Counted from the first letter of the stretch, positions 1-6,581 are shown. The stretch is DNA of 9,803 nucleotides from an uncultured Treponema sp. (GCA_946611835.1 CAMOEE010000087.1:1-9803); one strand, 5' to 3'. Translations and numbers: made by a program. The notes: generated from the letters alone by a model not told the origin.

Positions 1-844
1 CTGGGTTTGAGAGACGATCCATCATGTTTGTGATGCCGCCCCATTTGAGAGCCTCGCTGATTACGTTCCAGCCGTGCATCAAGAGTTTTGTTGCATATTC
101 AGGAGCGATTCCTTCAGAGACCATTTTGTCGTAGCAGACGATTGTACCGGCCTGGAGCATACCGCAGAGAATTGTCTGCTCGCCCATAAGGTCTGATTTA
201 ACTTCTGCAACGAAAGAGGACTCAAGAACACCTGCTTTTGAACCACCCATACCGACTGCGAGAGCCTTTGCATAAGCCCAGCCTTTTCCTTCCGGGTCGT
301 TTACAGGGTGAACTGCGATAAGGTCAGGAACACCGAATCCGCGCTGGAACTCGTGCCAAACTTCTGTACCTGGTCCTTTTGGAGCACACATTACGACTGT
401 GATATCCGGGCGAATCTGCATTCCCTCTTCAATCATGTTGAAACCGTGGCTGTACCAGAGAGCTGAGCCTTTCTTCATGCGCTTCATGACTTCTGAAATT
501 ACTTTTGAGTGCTGCTTATCCGGAGTAAGGTTTCCGATAAGGTCGGCTGTGGGGATAAGCTCGTCATAAGTTCCGACTTTGAAGCCGTTTTCTGTGGCGT
601 TCTTCCAAGACTGGCGTTTCTGAGCGATTGCTTCCTCGCGGAGAGCGTAAGATACGTCCAAACCTGAGTCGCGGAGACAGAGACCCTGGTTCAATCCCTG
701 TGCGCCACAACCGACGATTACGATTTTTTTGCCTTTGAGAGCGTTAACTCCGTCAGCGAATTCTTCTTTTGCCATTGAGCGGCAGTGACCGAGCTGCAAT
801 CGAGCCTCGCGCCACGGAATAGAATTAAAATAGTTGTTACCCAT
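1..844 (-). CDS. ilvC: Ketol-acid reductoisomerase, class II (long form), N-terminal ~281 residues; runs off the left edge
   Basis: IlvC carries out the NADPH- and Mg-dependent isomerisation and reduction of acetolactate or acetohydroxybutyrate in cytoplasmic valine, isoleucine and leucine synthesis. The visible 281 residues align by eye with E. coli IlvC at a constant +1 offset. The Rossmann motif GCGAQG is at residues 45-50. The NADPH-phosphate residues correspond to R69, R77 and S79. YSHGFN carries H133. EVKSDLMGEQTILCGMLQAG (residues 214-233) carries the metal ligands D218 and E222. The N-terminus resembles the long bacterial class (about 490 aa), so roughly 210 C-terminal residues lie outside the window. 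The start is the ATG at 844-842, preceded by AGAGGAA at 858-852 with 7 nt spacing. A sigma-70-like promoter lies just upstream, giving a leader of about 30 nt with no visible attenuator. No defects are seen. Function is near certain; regulation is unknown. Confidence 0.97.
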   Translation of the reverse strand, partial: MGNNYFNSIPWREARLQLGHCRSMAKEEFADGVNALKGKKIVIVGCGAQGLNQGLCLRDSGLDVSYALREEAIAQKRQSWKNATENGFKVGTYDELIPTADLIGNLTPDKQHSKVISEVMKRMKKGSALWYSHGFNMIEEGMQIRPDITVVMCAPKGPGTEVWHEFQRGFGVPDLIAVHPVNDPEGKGWAYAKALAVGMGGSKAGVLESSFVAEVKSDLMGEQTILCGMLQAGTIVCYDKMVSEGIAPEYATKLLMHGWNVISEALKWGGITNMMDRLSNP

Positions 845-879
845 TTTTTGATTCCTCTATAAAAAATTAATTTTAGGTT

Positions 880-908
880 ATTATAATCAAGCGTTTACAG
901 TGCGTAAA
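880..908 (-). promoter_or_regulatory. Sigma-70-type promoter of ilvC with a small inverted repeat over the -35
   Basis: Read on the minus strand, a -35 TTTACG (908-903, 4 of 6 consensus) is followed by a 17-nt spacer and a perfect -10 TATAAT (885-880). Transcription would start near 873, about 29 nt before the ilvC ATG. The -35 lies within the inverted repeat TTTAC-n5-GTAAA (894-908), a possible repressor half-site pair. The box matches are seen directly; promoter activity is inferred. Confidence 0.65.
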
Positions 909-936
909 GTGCAATATTTTTGATATGGTGATGAAA

Positions 937-953
937 AATTTGCAAGGCAAATT
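937..953. promoter_or_regulatory. Inverted repeat AATTTGC-AAG-GCAAATT in the ilvC / Rpn divergent region
   Basis: Perfect 7-bp arms separated by 3 nt, centred about 72 bp upstream of the inferred ilvC start site and about 120 bp upstream of the Rpn start codon. It could be an operator for either divergent gene. Arms of this length arise fairly often by chance in AT-rich intergenic DNA, so support is modest. Confidence 0.3.
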
Positions 954-973
954 GTGATTTTTTTACCGTAATT

Positions 974-984
974 ACTGCCGAAAA
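974..984 (+). repeat. Left copy of the 11-mer ACTGCCGAAAA (inverted pair with 9661-9671)
   Basis: ACTGCCGAAAA occurs here, 81 nt upstream of the first Rpn start codon. It occurs again in opposite orientation 75 nt upstream of the second Rpn start codon. Both copies are preceded by AATT (directly on the left, one base apart on the right). The pair could be a shared regulatory site for the two Rpn genes, or the inner-facing ends of an inserted segment. It is an exact match, but short. Confidence 0.45.
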
Positions 985-1017
985 CCAATAAATTTTTCAA
1001 ATTAATATGTAGAGAAT

Positions 1018-1046
1018 TTTGAGACTCAAACTCCTGGAAATACATT
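1018..1046 (+). promoter_or_regulatory. Candidate promoter of the first Rpn gene, with a palindrome over the -35
   Basis: TTGAGA (1019-1024, 5 of 6) and TACATT (1041-1046, 4 of 6) are separated by 16 nt. The -35 is embedded in the palindrome TTTGAG-A-CTCAAA (1018-1030, perfect 6-bp arms). Transcription would begin near 1053, giving a very short leader that still contains the GAGGT ribosome site at 1056-1060. The overlap suggests a repressor site, possibly autoregulatory; this is inference. Confidence 0.4.
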
Positions 1047-1065
1047 GAATACAACGAGGTAGTTT

Positions 1066-2040
1066 ATGAAAAAAATTAAGCCAATGAGACAAACTTTAAG
1101 ACCCAGCCCTACAGCTTTGCTAAATCCCCGCTGTGATGCGTCATTCAAGGCGATGTTCACCGCCGACACAAAGGAATCGAACGAGGCCTTAAAGGACTTT
1201 ATCTCAACGATTTTAAATCGCCCAGTAAAAGAAATTCACCTGACGCAGAACGAGCCGCCGGTTCAGATAATCACCGAATCACAGATGAGTTTTGATGTAA
1301 GCGTAAAATTTGACGATGGCGAGCGGATAGACCTTGAAATGCAGAGCAGGCAGGAAGATTACGACTATGGTGCCCGTGCGGAAATTCAGGTCGCTAGACT
1401 CCTCAGCACGAATAATCATATCGGTGACAGATGGAGTACACCTGCGGCATATCAGATTTCGGTCTTGAATTTTGAATTTGATAAAGATGACAAGTCCCCG
1501 CTCTCCTGGTATACTATGAGGAAGGAGAACGGAACGAGGCTTTCTGACAAACTTAATGTGATTTTCTTCGACCTGATTAAAATACATAAGCTTCTTGGAA
1601 AACCTGTCGGGTCTCTCTCAAAGCTTGAAAAATGGGGAATGTTTTTGTCCTACGCTGACGACGAGCGGCAGGAGGACTATATTAACGAGATAATAAAGAG
1701 CGAAGGAGGGCTTATGAGCGCGAAATCATCACTTTTAACCGTGAGCCAGGACGAAATCAACTGGGCAAGACAAAATTCAATTTTTATCGCTCATGAAGAT
1801 CGTGCTGCTTCGCTTTACAACGCAGAGAAGCGTGGATTAGAGCGGGGAATGCAGAAAGGATTAGAACAGGGAATGCAAAAAGGTATACAACAAGGTATAC
1901 AACAAGGCCAGCAACAAGGGGAACGAACTGCAAAAATTGAAACAGCACGAAATGCACTCGCAATGGGGCTTACAATTGACCAGATCGTTCAGATTACAGG
2001 CCTTAATAAAGAAGAGCTTGAATCAATGCAAAAGTCATAA
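1066..2040 (+). CDS. Rpn-family PD-(D/E)XK nuclease / 'putative transposase' (PDDEXK_2, TIGR01784-like)
   Basis: A 324-aa cytoplasmic protein of the recombination-promoting nuclease family. Its name recalls a transposase annotation, but E. coli members are DNA nucleases that act as toxic, phage-defensive proteins. The N-terminal domain opens with the family-like NPRCDASFKAMF (residues 20-31). The nuclease core reads SFDVSV...ERIDLEMQ, giving D77, E91 and Q93 as the D-(E)xQ active-site residues. Residues 257-287 form eight G-x-x-x units, followed by a helix-turn-helix-like tail with ITGLNKEEL. The start is the ATG with GAGGT 5 nt upstream; M7 is a weaker alternative. A strong internal ribosome site precedes M217, so a separate C-terminal product is likely. 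The gene is divergent from ilvC and closed by a good intrinsic terminator. It appears intact. Family assignment is firm; defence or toxin-antitoxin function is by analogy. Confidence 0.9.
   Translation: MKKIKPMRQTLRPSPTALLNPRCDASFKAMFTADTKESNEALKDFISTILNRPVKEIHLTQNEPPVQIITESQMSFDVSVKFDDGERIDLEMQSRQEDYDYGARAEIQVARLLSTNNHIGDRWSTPAAYQISVLNFEFDKDDKSPLSWYTMRKENGTRLSDKLNVIFFDLIKIHKLLGKPVGSLSKLEKWGMFLSYADDERQEDYINEIIKSEGGLMSAKSSLLTVSQDEINWARQNSIFIAHEDRAASLYNAEKRGLERGMQKGLEQGMQKGIQQGIQQGQQQGERTAKIETARNALAMGLTIDQIVQITGLNKEELESMQKS
1714..2040 (+). CDS. Candidate internal in-frame product (RpnS-like C-terminal fragment, 108 aa)
   Basis: Inside the first Rpn gene, an exact AAGGAGG (1703-1709) stands 4 nt before an in-frame ATG at 1714, codon 217. 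This match is better than the gene's own ribosome site (GAGGT). Translation from here would give residues 217-324: a short helical segment, the four-residue repeat region and the C-terminal helices, but no catalytic residues. In E. coli, Rpn C-terminal fragments (RpnS) are made from internal starts and block the full-length toxin; they also carry variable four-residue repeats. The Shine-Dalgarno and frame are seen directly. The antitoxin role is inferred from that family. Purine-rich codons coding for glutamate and glycine could also produce this motif by chance. Confidence 0.5.
   Translation: MSAKSSLLTVSQDEINWARQNSIFIAHEDRAASLYNAEKRGLERGMQKGLEQGMQKGIQQGIQQGQQQGERTAKIETARNALAMGLTIDQIVQITGLNKEELESMQKS
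1834..1917 (+). repeat. Coding tandem repeat, 12-nt period (four-residue G-x-x-x units)
   Basis: Two 24-nt units (1834-1857 and 1858-1881; 21 of 24 identical by eye) encode G-L-E-R/Q-G-M-Q-K. They are followed by two identical 12-nt units GGTATACAACAA (1882-1893 and 1894-1905) and a third diverged unit (1906-1917). Gain or loss of a unit keeps the reading frame and lengthens or shortens the helix by four residues. The recent exact duplication points to slippage-driven length change. Confidence 0.85.
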
Positions 2041-2061
2041 CTCATAAGATGTCATATATTC

Positions 2062-2097
2062 AGCGTGAGTCCTACAGACAGGCTCACGCTTTTTTTT
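2062..2097 (+). terminator. Intrinsic terminator of the first Rpn gene
   Basis: AGCGTGAG (2062-2069) pairs perfectly with CTCACGCT (2083-2090). Two further G-C pairs form inside across a one-base bulge. The stem ends in a run of eight T (2090-2097). It lies 21 nt after the stop codon and separates the Rpn gene from the exported-protein cluster. Confidence 0.92.
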
Positions 2098-2185
2098 GTT
2101 ACATTCCTCTCTAACATCTTTCTTTATGTTTTCATAATCGATTCTTACTCAAGTTTCTTAGTATTTGTGCCGATAATAAAAAGTG

Positions 2186-2209
2186 GAGAAATTTTTGCAA
2201 AAATATCTC
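2186..2209. promoter_or_regulatory. 24-bp near-perfect palindrome upstream of the exported-protein operon
   Basis: A perfect 14-bp core ATTTTTGCAAAAAT (2191-2204) is extended outward by one mismatch and then GAGA (2186-2189) / TCTC (2206-2209). Eleven of twelve symmetric pairs match, with no loop. This suits a dimeric DNA-binding protein better than an RNA hairpin. Its centre is about 75 bp upstream of the inferred start of transcription of the next gene, a usual place for an activator or a distal repressor site. Confidence 0.5.
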
Positions 2210-2238
2210 TCAAAATTACTCGAAAAATAAGTTTTTTC

Positions 2239-2274
2239 TTGAAATTATATGAAGATGCATTATATTTAATGCAT
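2239..2274 (+). promoter_or_regulatory. Promoter of the exported-protein cluster with a palindrome covering the -10
   Basis: TTGAAA (2239-2244, 5 of 6) and TATATT (2261-2266, 5 of 6) are 16 nt apart. The inverted repeat ATGCATTA-TATT-TAATGCAT (2255-2274, perfect 8-bp arms) is centred on the -10 box, so a protein bound there would block polymerase. Transcription would start near 2273, about 53 nt before the GTG start. The stretch 2098-2325 otherwise holds no gene that can be supported. Confidence 0.6.
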
Positions 2275-2325
2275 ATCTAGCAAAGTTTCAAACTGGGTGG
2301 GAATGGGTTTGGAGCGTTCAGATAA

Positions 2326-3942
2326 GTGCGAAAGTTTTTTTGTACTTTATTTTTATTTTTTTCTTTTTCTCTTTTTGCCCAGGAATCTGAGCAGTCTGAT
2401 GAAGTCGTATCTGCTGTGGCAGTTGACGATAAAAGTAACATGGTCGTGCCAGAGAAGTCCGAGGTTGATTTGTCGCAGGATTATCTTGCGCAGTCTTCAA
2501 GTGCAGTGAATGCGGTTGCATGGACCAGAGACGGAAAGTATTTTGCCACCAGCTGGAATAATTCTATAATCCTTTGGAATGCCGCTTACAATAATATTGC
2601 CGCTGTCTATTCCAATTCTGTTGCTGAGAGCATTAATCCCTTGATAAACGCAACTTCCCTTAGATTTACAAGTGATGGCCGTTATATGCTTTGCGTTCGT
2701 GACAATAATACAGTTTTGATTCACGGAGTTGGCAGTCAGACGGATGCTACTTTAATTACAGGAACCGGAGATTTCATATCAGATGCCGTTTATGCAGGAG
2801 ATTACAAGATTGTCCTTCCTCTTGATGGTCAGAATCTGTATGAGAGCTATAAATCTGAAGATCAATATATCGTTGAGGAAGTTCTTGATTTCTCTGATGG
2901 TGTCTGGAGCCTGAGTGCAAATGCTTCCGGCAAAAGAATTCTGGTTACGAGCGAGTCAGGCGCGGTTCGGCTCGTAGATTCTGATACCTGGGATGTTCTT
3001 TCTGAGACATCCTGCTATACGCTTTCACGCATCAAGCCTGGCTTTGCCCCCGACGGAATTCATTTCGTGGCGGCTGAGAGCCAGAACAAGCTCGTTATTG
3101 CTTCAACGGCTGCTGATTCTGATTCTTACCACATTGAGGATTCTGCTGGATTTTCCCATGCGGCGGATTTTTCAAGCGATTCTTCTTTGATTGTGGCTGG
3201 AGTCAATTCCGGGTGCGTTAAAATTTTCGACATAGAGACGGGCTTTGAATTACAAAGTTTCAAGCTCATGCCAGGCGACACTGCAAAGAGCCTTGCCTTC
3301 AGTCCTGATGATGAATATGTGGTCATAGGCACTGAGCAGGGGTACATATATCGCTGGGTTCTGAGCGGCGAGGAATTCGTACCAGATTATAGTTACTATC
3401 AGGAAATGGAATATGAAACTGGGGTAACGGGTGAGAATCGTTTTGGGAATGTTTTGCTCTTGAATCTGGGCTTCAGCGGGCTGAATTCAAATTATTATAT
3501 AGGTAGATTCTTCGTTGAAAGCGGTTACAGGCACTTCCTGAATAAAATTTTCTATTTGGGCGGTGATATTTCTTTGGGCATGGGCTTCCCTTCTGTCGAT
3601 TATCCGTACAAATATTCGACATCGGGCGGAATGCTCAATTCTCCTTATTTGTACAATTTGGGAGCGGGGGCCGTCGGCGGTGTGAGCTATTTTTACAAGC
3701 CGCGCGATCTTCGTCTTTTTGTGGAAGCGGGAGTCGGACTAAGCATAAGTACTTTGTTTGACAACAGCTTTGACTATGCACATTCGAGCGGCCCGTACAT
3801 TTCGTTTGTGGCTCAAGGGCTTGCGGGAATCCAATGGCACTGGGTAAGGCTCGCAGGTGGCGTTCAGTATGACAGTACATTGAAACTGCTACCTGTAGGA
3901 AAATTAGGAATCGCAATTCCAACAAGATTTTTTAGAAAATAA
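2326..3942 (+). CDS. Secreted WD40-like beta-propeller protein with a C-terminal beta-barrel-like region
   Basis: A 538-aa protein of unknown function. The N-terminus (MRKFF, a Phe/Leu-rich stretch, SLFA before Q19) is a signal peptide probably cleaved after A18. Residues about 58-350 hold seven recognisable blades, for example those around AWTRDGKYFATS (65-76), RFTSDGRYM (113-121), GFAPDGIHFVA (239-249) and AFSPDDEYVVIG (324-335), which fits one closed propeller. Residues about 373-538 switch to alternating aromatic/glycine strands (GNVLLLNLGFSG, ISLGMGF, LFVEAGVGLS, GKLGIAIPTRF), like a small outer-membrane barrel; the carboxyl end is F-F-R-K. A stop codon directly precedes the GTG, so the start cannot lie further upstream; GGAG is 11 nt away. 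It is first in the exported-protein cluster. The likely role is an envelope scaffold or surface receptor; this is inferred from architecture only. Confidence 0.82.
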   Translation: MRKFFCTLFLFFSFSLFAQESEQSDEVVSAVAVDDKSNMVVPEKSEVDLSQDYLAQSSSAVNAVAWTRDGKYFATSWNNSIILWNAAYNNIAAVYSNSVAESINPLINATSLRFTSDGRYMLCVRDNNTVLIHGVGSQTDATLITGTGDFISDAVYAGDYKIVLPLDGQNLYESYKSEDQYIVEEVLDFSDGVWSLSANASGKRILVTSESGAVRLVDSDTWDVLSETSCYTLSRIKPGFAPDGIHFVAAESQNKLVIASTAADSDSYHIEDSAGFSHAADFSSDSSLIVAGVNSGCVKIFDIETGFELQSFKLMPGDTAKSLAFSPDDEYVVIGTEQGYIYRWVLSGEEFVPDYSYYQEMEYETGVTGENRFGNVLLLNLGFSGLNSNYYIGRFFVESGYRHFLNKIFYLGGDISLGMGFPSVDYPYKYSTSGGMLNSPYLYNLGAGAVGGVSYFYKPRDLRLFVEAGVGLSISTLFDNSFDYAHSSGPYISFVAQGLAGIQWHWVRLAGGVQYDSTLKLLPVGKLGIAIPTRFFRK

Positions 3943-3954
3943 AGTCTTGGGAAT

Positions 3955-3983
3955 TTGCGGAATCTTTAAAGTAGGCTTAGAAT
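3955..3983 (+). promoter_or_regulatory. Weak candidate internal promoter before the small lipoprotein gene
   Basis: TTGCGG (3955-3960, 3 of 6) and TAGAAT (3978-3983, 5 of 6) have an ideal 17-nt spacer, and would give a leader of about 24 nt. The 71-nt gap after the propeller gene has no terminator, so this would add to read-through transcription rather than replace it. Confidence 0.3.
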
Positions 3984-4013
3984 ATAAGTTGCTTTTATAA
4001 AGGGAGTTAAAAA

Positions 4014-4445
4014 TTGATAAGAAAAAGTTTATTTCTTTTCATTTTTATACAATTCTTTCTCATCATTGGGTGCAAGGACGACATGGACTCAATGATTGAA
4101 GACTACAACGAAGGATTTGTTTCCGAGACTAAGGAGGTTGCGTATACTGTTGATAATGTTGTAGCGGAGGATATTCTTGCAACTGATTATCCCATGCCGT
4201 ACAGGACTACCCTGTGCCTTACTGCACCAATTGGTGGAGCTAATTATTCGTGGGATGTAGTTATTGGCGAGAATAAATGCAACATTGAAGAAGGTACTGC
4301 CTATAATTTAAGCCATGTAAGAACTTTAGAATTGTATGTCCCTAATTCTGTTCTTAAACAGTGGGCTCATTATGAACTTACGCTGACTGTTCAAAAGGTA
4401 GACGGCAGTTATATAAAGGATACAGCTAAACTGTATATATATTAG
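4014..4445 (+). CDS. Small lipoprotein (143 aa) with a possible Ig-like beta-sandwich
   Basis: A short exported protein with no family I recognise. The signal peptide MIRKSLFLF... ends in a lipobox, L-I-I-G-C20, so the mature protein should be lipid-anchored through C20. An acidic linker follows (KDDMDSMIEDYNEG). Residues about 62-143 alternate hydrophobic and polar positions in a way that suggests six or seven beta strands (LCLTAPIGG, YSWDVVIG, TLELYVPN, HYELTLTVQ, AKLYIY), as in Ig-like or PKD-like modules; two cysteines (C68, C89) could form a disulphide. The start is TTG, supported by AGGGAG (4001-4006) with 7 nt spacing. It lies 71 nt after the propeller gene and 75 nt before the first large lipoprotein gene, so it is probably co-transcribed. 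Function unknown. Confidence 0.75.
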   Translation: MIRKSLFLFIFIQFFLIIGCKDDMDSMIEDYNEGFVSETKEVAYTVDNVVAEDILATDYPMPYRTTLCLTAPIGGANYSWDVVIGENKCNIEEGTAYNLSHVRTLELYVPNSVLKQWAHYELTLTVQKVDGSYIKDTAKLYIY

Positions 4446-4446
4446 G

Positions 4447-4482
4447 AAAGCTATTGAAATCAGTTTGATTTTCTTGGCTTTT
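4447..4482 (+). terminator. AT-rich intergenic hairpin, possible attenuator between lipoprotein genes
   Basis: AAATCA (4457-4462) and TGATTT (4466-4471) form a perfect inner stem with a 3-nt loop. AAAGCTA (4447-4453) pairs with TGGCTTT (4475-4481, one G-U) as the outer stem. Only four T follow, so it is at best a leaky terminator, and it could instead be a 3' end stabiliser for the upstream message. The next gene has a much better ribosome site, so unequal expression across this gap is plausible. Confidence 0.35.
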
Positions 4483-4520
4483 ATCGAAAAACAAAATTTG
4501 ATGACTATTGGAGGTAAACA

Positions 4521-6581
4521 ATGGTAAATCACATTAAAAAGATTGCGGGATTCTTTACGCTCGCAATGGTCTTAACGTTTGCAGGCTGTAGTGGTCTTGT
4601 GAACGGCTCTGTTTCTACCGATGATTCAACTTCATACGGTTCTATTGGAATAGAACTTGCTGGTGTTACAAGCCGTGCAGCAATGGCTCCTACAACTCTT
4701 ACAGTTGATGGTGCTGAAATCAAAGCTTATACGGTTTCAGGGGTAAGTAAGACTGGTCTTACATATGCTGCGGTTGACTTTACTCCTGCTGAAGTAAAAG
4801 GTGGTGAAAAAAAACTCGAAGCAGTTCCAAAAGATGACTGGACTTTTACTATGACTGCTTATTCAGATACCGAAAAAACAAAACCAATTTTGCAAGGTAC
4901 AAGCGTTTGCAATATGAAGAGTGCTGGTGCATCAACAGTTACTTTTACACTTTCTTCGTATAGTCTTTCAACCAATGGTGCATATAATATTACTATTAAA
5001 TATGCAGGAACAGCTTGGAAAGATGGAGTCTATAGTTTTTCATGGGGATTATACGACCCAATAACAGGCGAAACTCTTGGTACTGTCGGTACAGCTGGAA
5101 CTGCTGTAACGACTGTTGGTGCAACAGAGGCAGTTGCTATAAAAACTGGAGACGATTATTATCTTGCTGCTGCACCGGCTGTAAAACCTGGTTCTTATAT
5201 TTTTGGTGTATACATATATAACGGTGATACAAAGCTTGGATTTGCATCTGAAGGTCTGGTTATTGAGCCTGGTCGAACAACTACAGCAACTTTGACATTG
5301 GATCCAAATATCATTCAAAGTGCACCAACAGCACCTGCAAATCTTATCGCACAGCGCGTAGATGGTTCGATAAATGATGATTTCTATGATGTTCGATTTG
5401 CTTGGCAGGATAAATCTAACAACGAGGAATCGTTCGAGTTCGTTGTTAGAACCTTTACAACTACATCCGATGATTGGCCTGTATCTGGTGCAGATGCTAC
5501 AATAGAAAATACTAATCTTCAACAGTTGTATACTTGGTCGTCGATTCTTACACTCACAAAATCGACAGATAAGGTAAAGTATGTAGCTGGTTCTCTTTAT
5601 GCAGGAAGTCAGGAACTTGTTCTTCGATTCCCAACTGGAACTTTGTATGATGTACAGATTCGTTCTGTAAACTCTGTTGGAAAATCTGCTACCATTGCTC
5701 GAACTGCAGATACAAACCCTGGAACTACTGGATTGGAGGTTGGAACAGCTACAGAAGAGGCTCCTTCACCGACAACAGCAAAAACTTTCCTTACTTCATA
5801 TGAAGGAAAAAAAGTGATAGGAATCGGTATTGGAGAATCAACTAAAAATATTCACATCAGTCTGGTTAAGATTACTTATTTCCTTGATGGTGGAACATTA
5901 AAATTGGCAAATACAGCTACAGGTTCTACAAAAATTTATGTTGATTATAAGCCGTATGCACTTGAAACAGATGGTGAGGACGATGCTCATAAGTATATTC
6001 CTTTACTTACGATAGTGCCTGCGGAAGGAGCTGCAGCAAGTGCTAATACACTTGTAAGGGATGGAATTGATTGGAGTAAATGGATTCTTTCTTCTGCGGC
6101 AACTTTGGAGCCTGCATCGCAGACAGCACAGACTTATAACACCGCTGCTTATAAGGATTTCTCTGTTCTTGCTATTTACGGTTCGACATCCGGTGATATT
6201 ACTGTTTCAAGTGCGACAATTGTTGCTCTTGCACATGCATCATTTACTGATGCTAGTTTGACTGCTTACTATGGAAATCAGCCTACGACTGCAATGGCAG
6301 CTAATGACTGCAAAAATAAGCAGATAAAGATTCCATGGGGTAGTGCAGCTCAGTATGTAACTGTTACTGTTGCTACAAATGAATTGTTTACACGATATGT
6401 TCTATATGTTGGTGAATATCCAATTGAGGAAAAGGCATATGCCGAAACCTCAATTAATTTCTCTAACTTCTCTACAGATCGTCTTGCTAGTGGTGGTGCT
6501 TCAACATGTATCCGCGTTGACGCATTCACAGCTGGCGGTGAAATGGGTAGCGCAAGCTTCTATATTCAGAAAGTTAACTAA
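4521..6581 (+). CDS. Large lipoprotein with Fn3-like core (686 aa), paralogue of the next gene
   Basis: An exported, probably surface- or periplasm-facing beta-rich lipoprotein. The signal peptide MVNHIKKIAGFFTLAMVLTFAG ends in the lipobox T-F-A-G-C23. Three parts can be seen. Residues about 40-265 contain an N-terminal beta domain (WTFTMTAYSD; KPGSYIFGVYIY; GLVIEPGRTTTATLTL). Residues about 267-400 form an Fn3-like module opening with APTAPANLIAQ and closing with DVQIRSVNSVGKSA. The remaining region, about 440-686, includes a stretch (ITYFLDGGTL ... DWSKWILS ... VLAIYG) that faintly recalls Listeria-Bacteroides (InlB B-type) repeats. There is a near-ideal ribosome site, GGAGGT (4510-4515), 5 nt before the ATG. 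Codons are visibly richer in A/T-ending choices (ACA, GCA, ACT) than in the following paralogue. No enzyme motif is seen; adhesion or carbohydrate binding is possible but unproven. Confidence 0.82.
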   Translation: MVNHIKKIAGFFTLAMVLTFAGCSGLVNGSVSTDDSTSYGSIGIELAGVTSRAAMAPTTLTVDGAEIKAYTVSGVSKTGLTYAAVDFTPAEVKGGEKKLEAVPKDDWTFTMTAYSDTEKTKPILQGTSVCNMKSAGASTVTFTLSSYSLSTNGAYNITIKYAGTAWKDGVYSFSWGLYDPITGETLGTVGTAGTAVTTVGATEAVAIKTGDDYYLAAAPAVKPGSYIFGVYIYNGDTKLGFASEGLVIEPGRTTTATLTLDPNIIQSAPTAPANLIAQRVDGSINDDFYDVRFAWQDKSNNEESFEFVVRTFTTTSDDWPVSGADATIENTNLQQLYTWSSILTLTKSTDKVKYVAGSLYAGSQELVLRFPTGTLYDVQIRSVNSVGKSATIARTADTNPGTTGLEVGTATEEAPSPTTAKTFLTSYEGKKVIGIGIGESTKNIHISLVKITYFLDGGTLKLANTATGSTKIYVDYKPYALETDGEDDAHKYIPLLTIVPAEGAAASANTLVRDGIDWSKWILSSAATLEPASQTAQTYNTAAYKDFSVLAIYGSTSGDITVSSATIVALAHASFTDASLTAYYGNQPTTAMAANDCKNKQIKIPWGSAAQYVTVTVATNELFTRYVLYVGEYPIEEKAYAETSINFSNFSTDRLASGGASTCIRVDAFTAGGEMGSASFYIQKVN

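Noticed and set aside
977..984. GCCGAAAA as a sigma-28 (flagellar) -10 element upstream of the Rpn genes
   Set aside because: It resembles the GCCGATAA consensus, but neither copy has a TAAA -35 box at the required distance.
1834..1917. Short repeats considered as a CRISPR-like array
   Set aside because: Units are 12 nt, contiguous, in frame and encode G-x-x-x turns; there are no spacers.
1066..2040. Reading the Rpn genes as true insertion sequences
   Set aside because: There are no DDE or HUH motifs and no terminal repeats tightly flanking either single gene. 'Putative transposase' is a historical label for PD-(D/E)XK nucleases.
2065..2280. 71-codon plus-strand open frame after the first Rpn gene
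   Set aside because: It begins with GTG inside the stem of the Rpn terminator, has no ribosome site, and runs through the next gene's promoter. Its composition is that of AT-rich intergenic DNA.
2335..2378. T-rich tracts in the signal peptide of the propeller protein as a phase-variation switch
   Set aside because: Runs reach only seven T and simply encode a Phe/Leu-rich signal peptide. The alternative upstream ATG at 2303 has a poorly spaced ribosome site.
5049..5522. 157-codon minus-strand frame inside the first large lipoprotein gene
   Set aside because: It is rich in Cys, Ser and Ile because it reads the complement of Thr/Ala/Val-rich codons. No ribosome site or family resemblance is seen.
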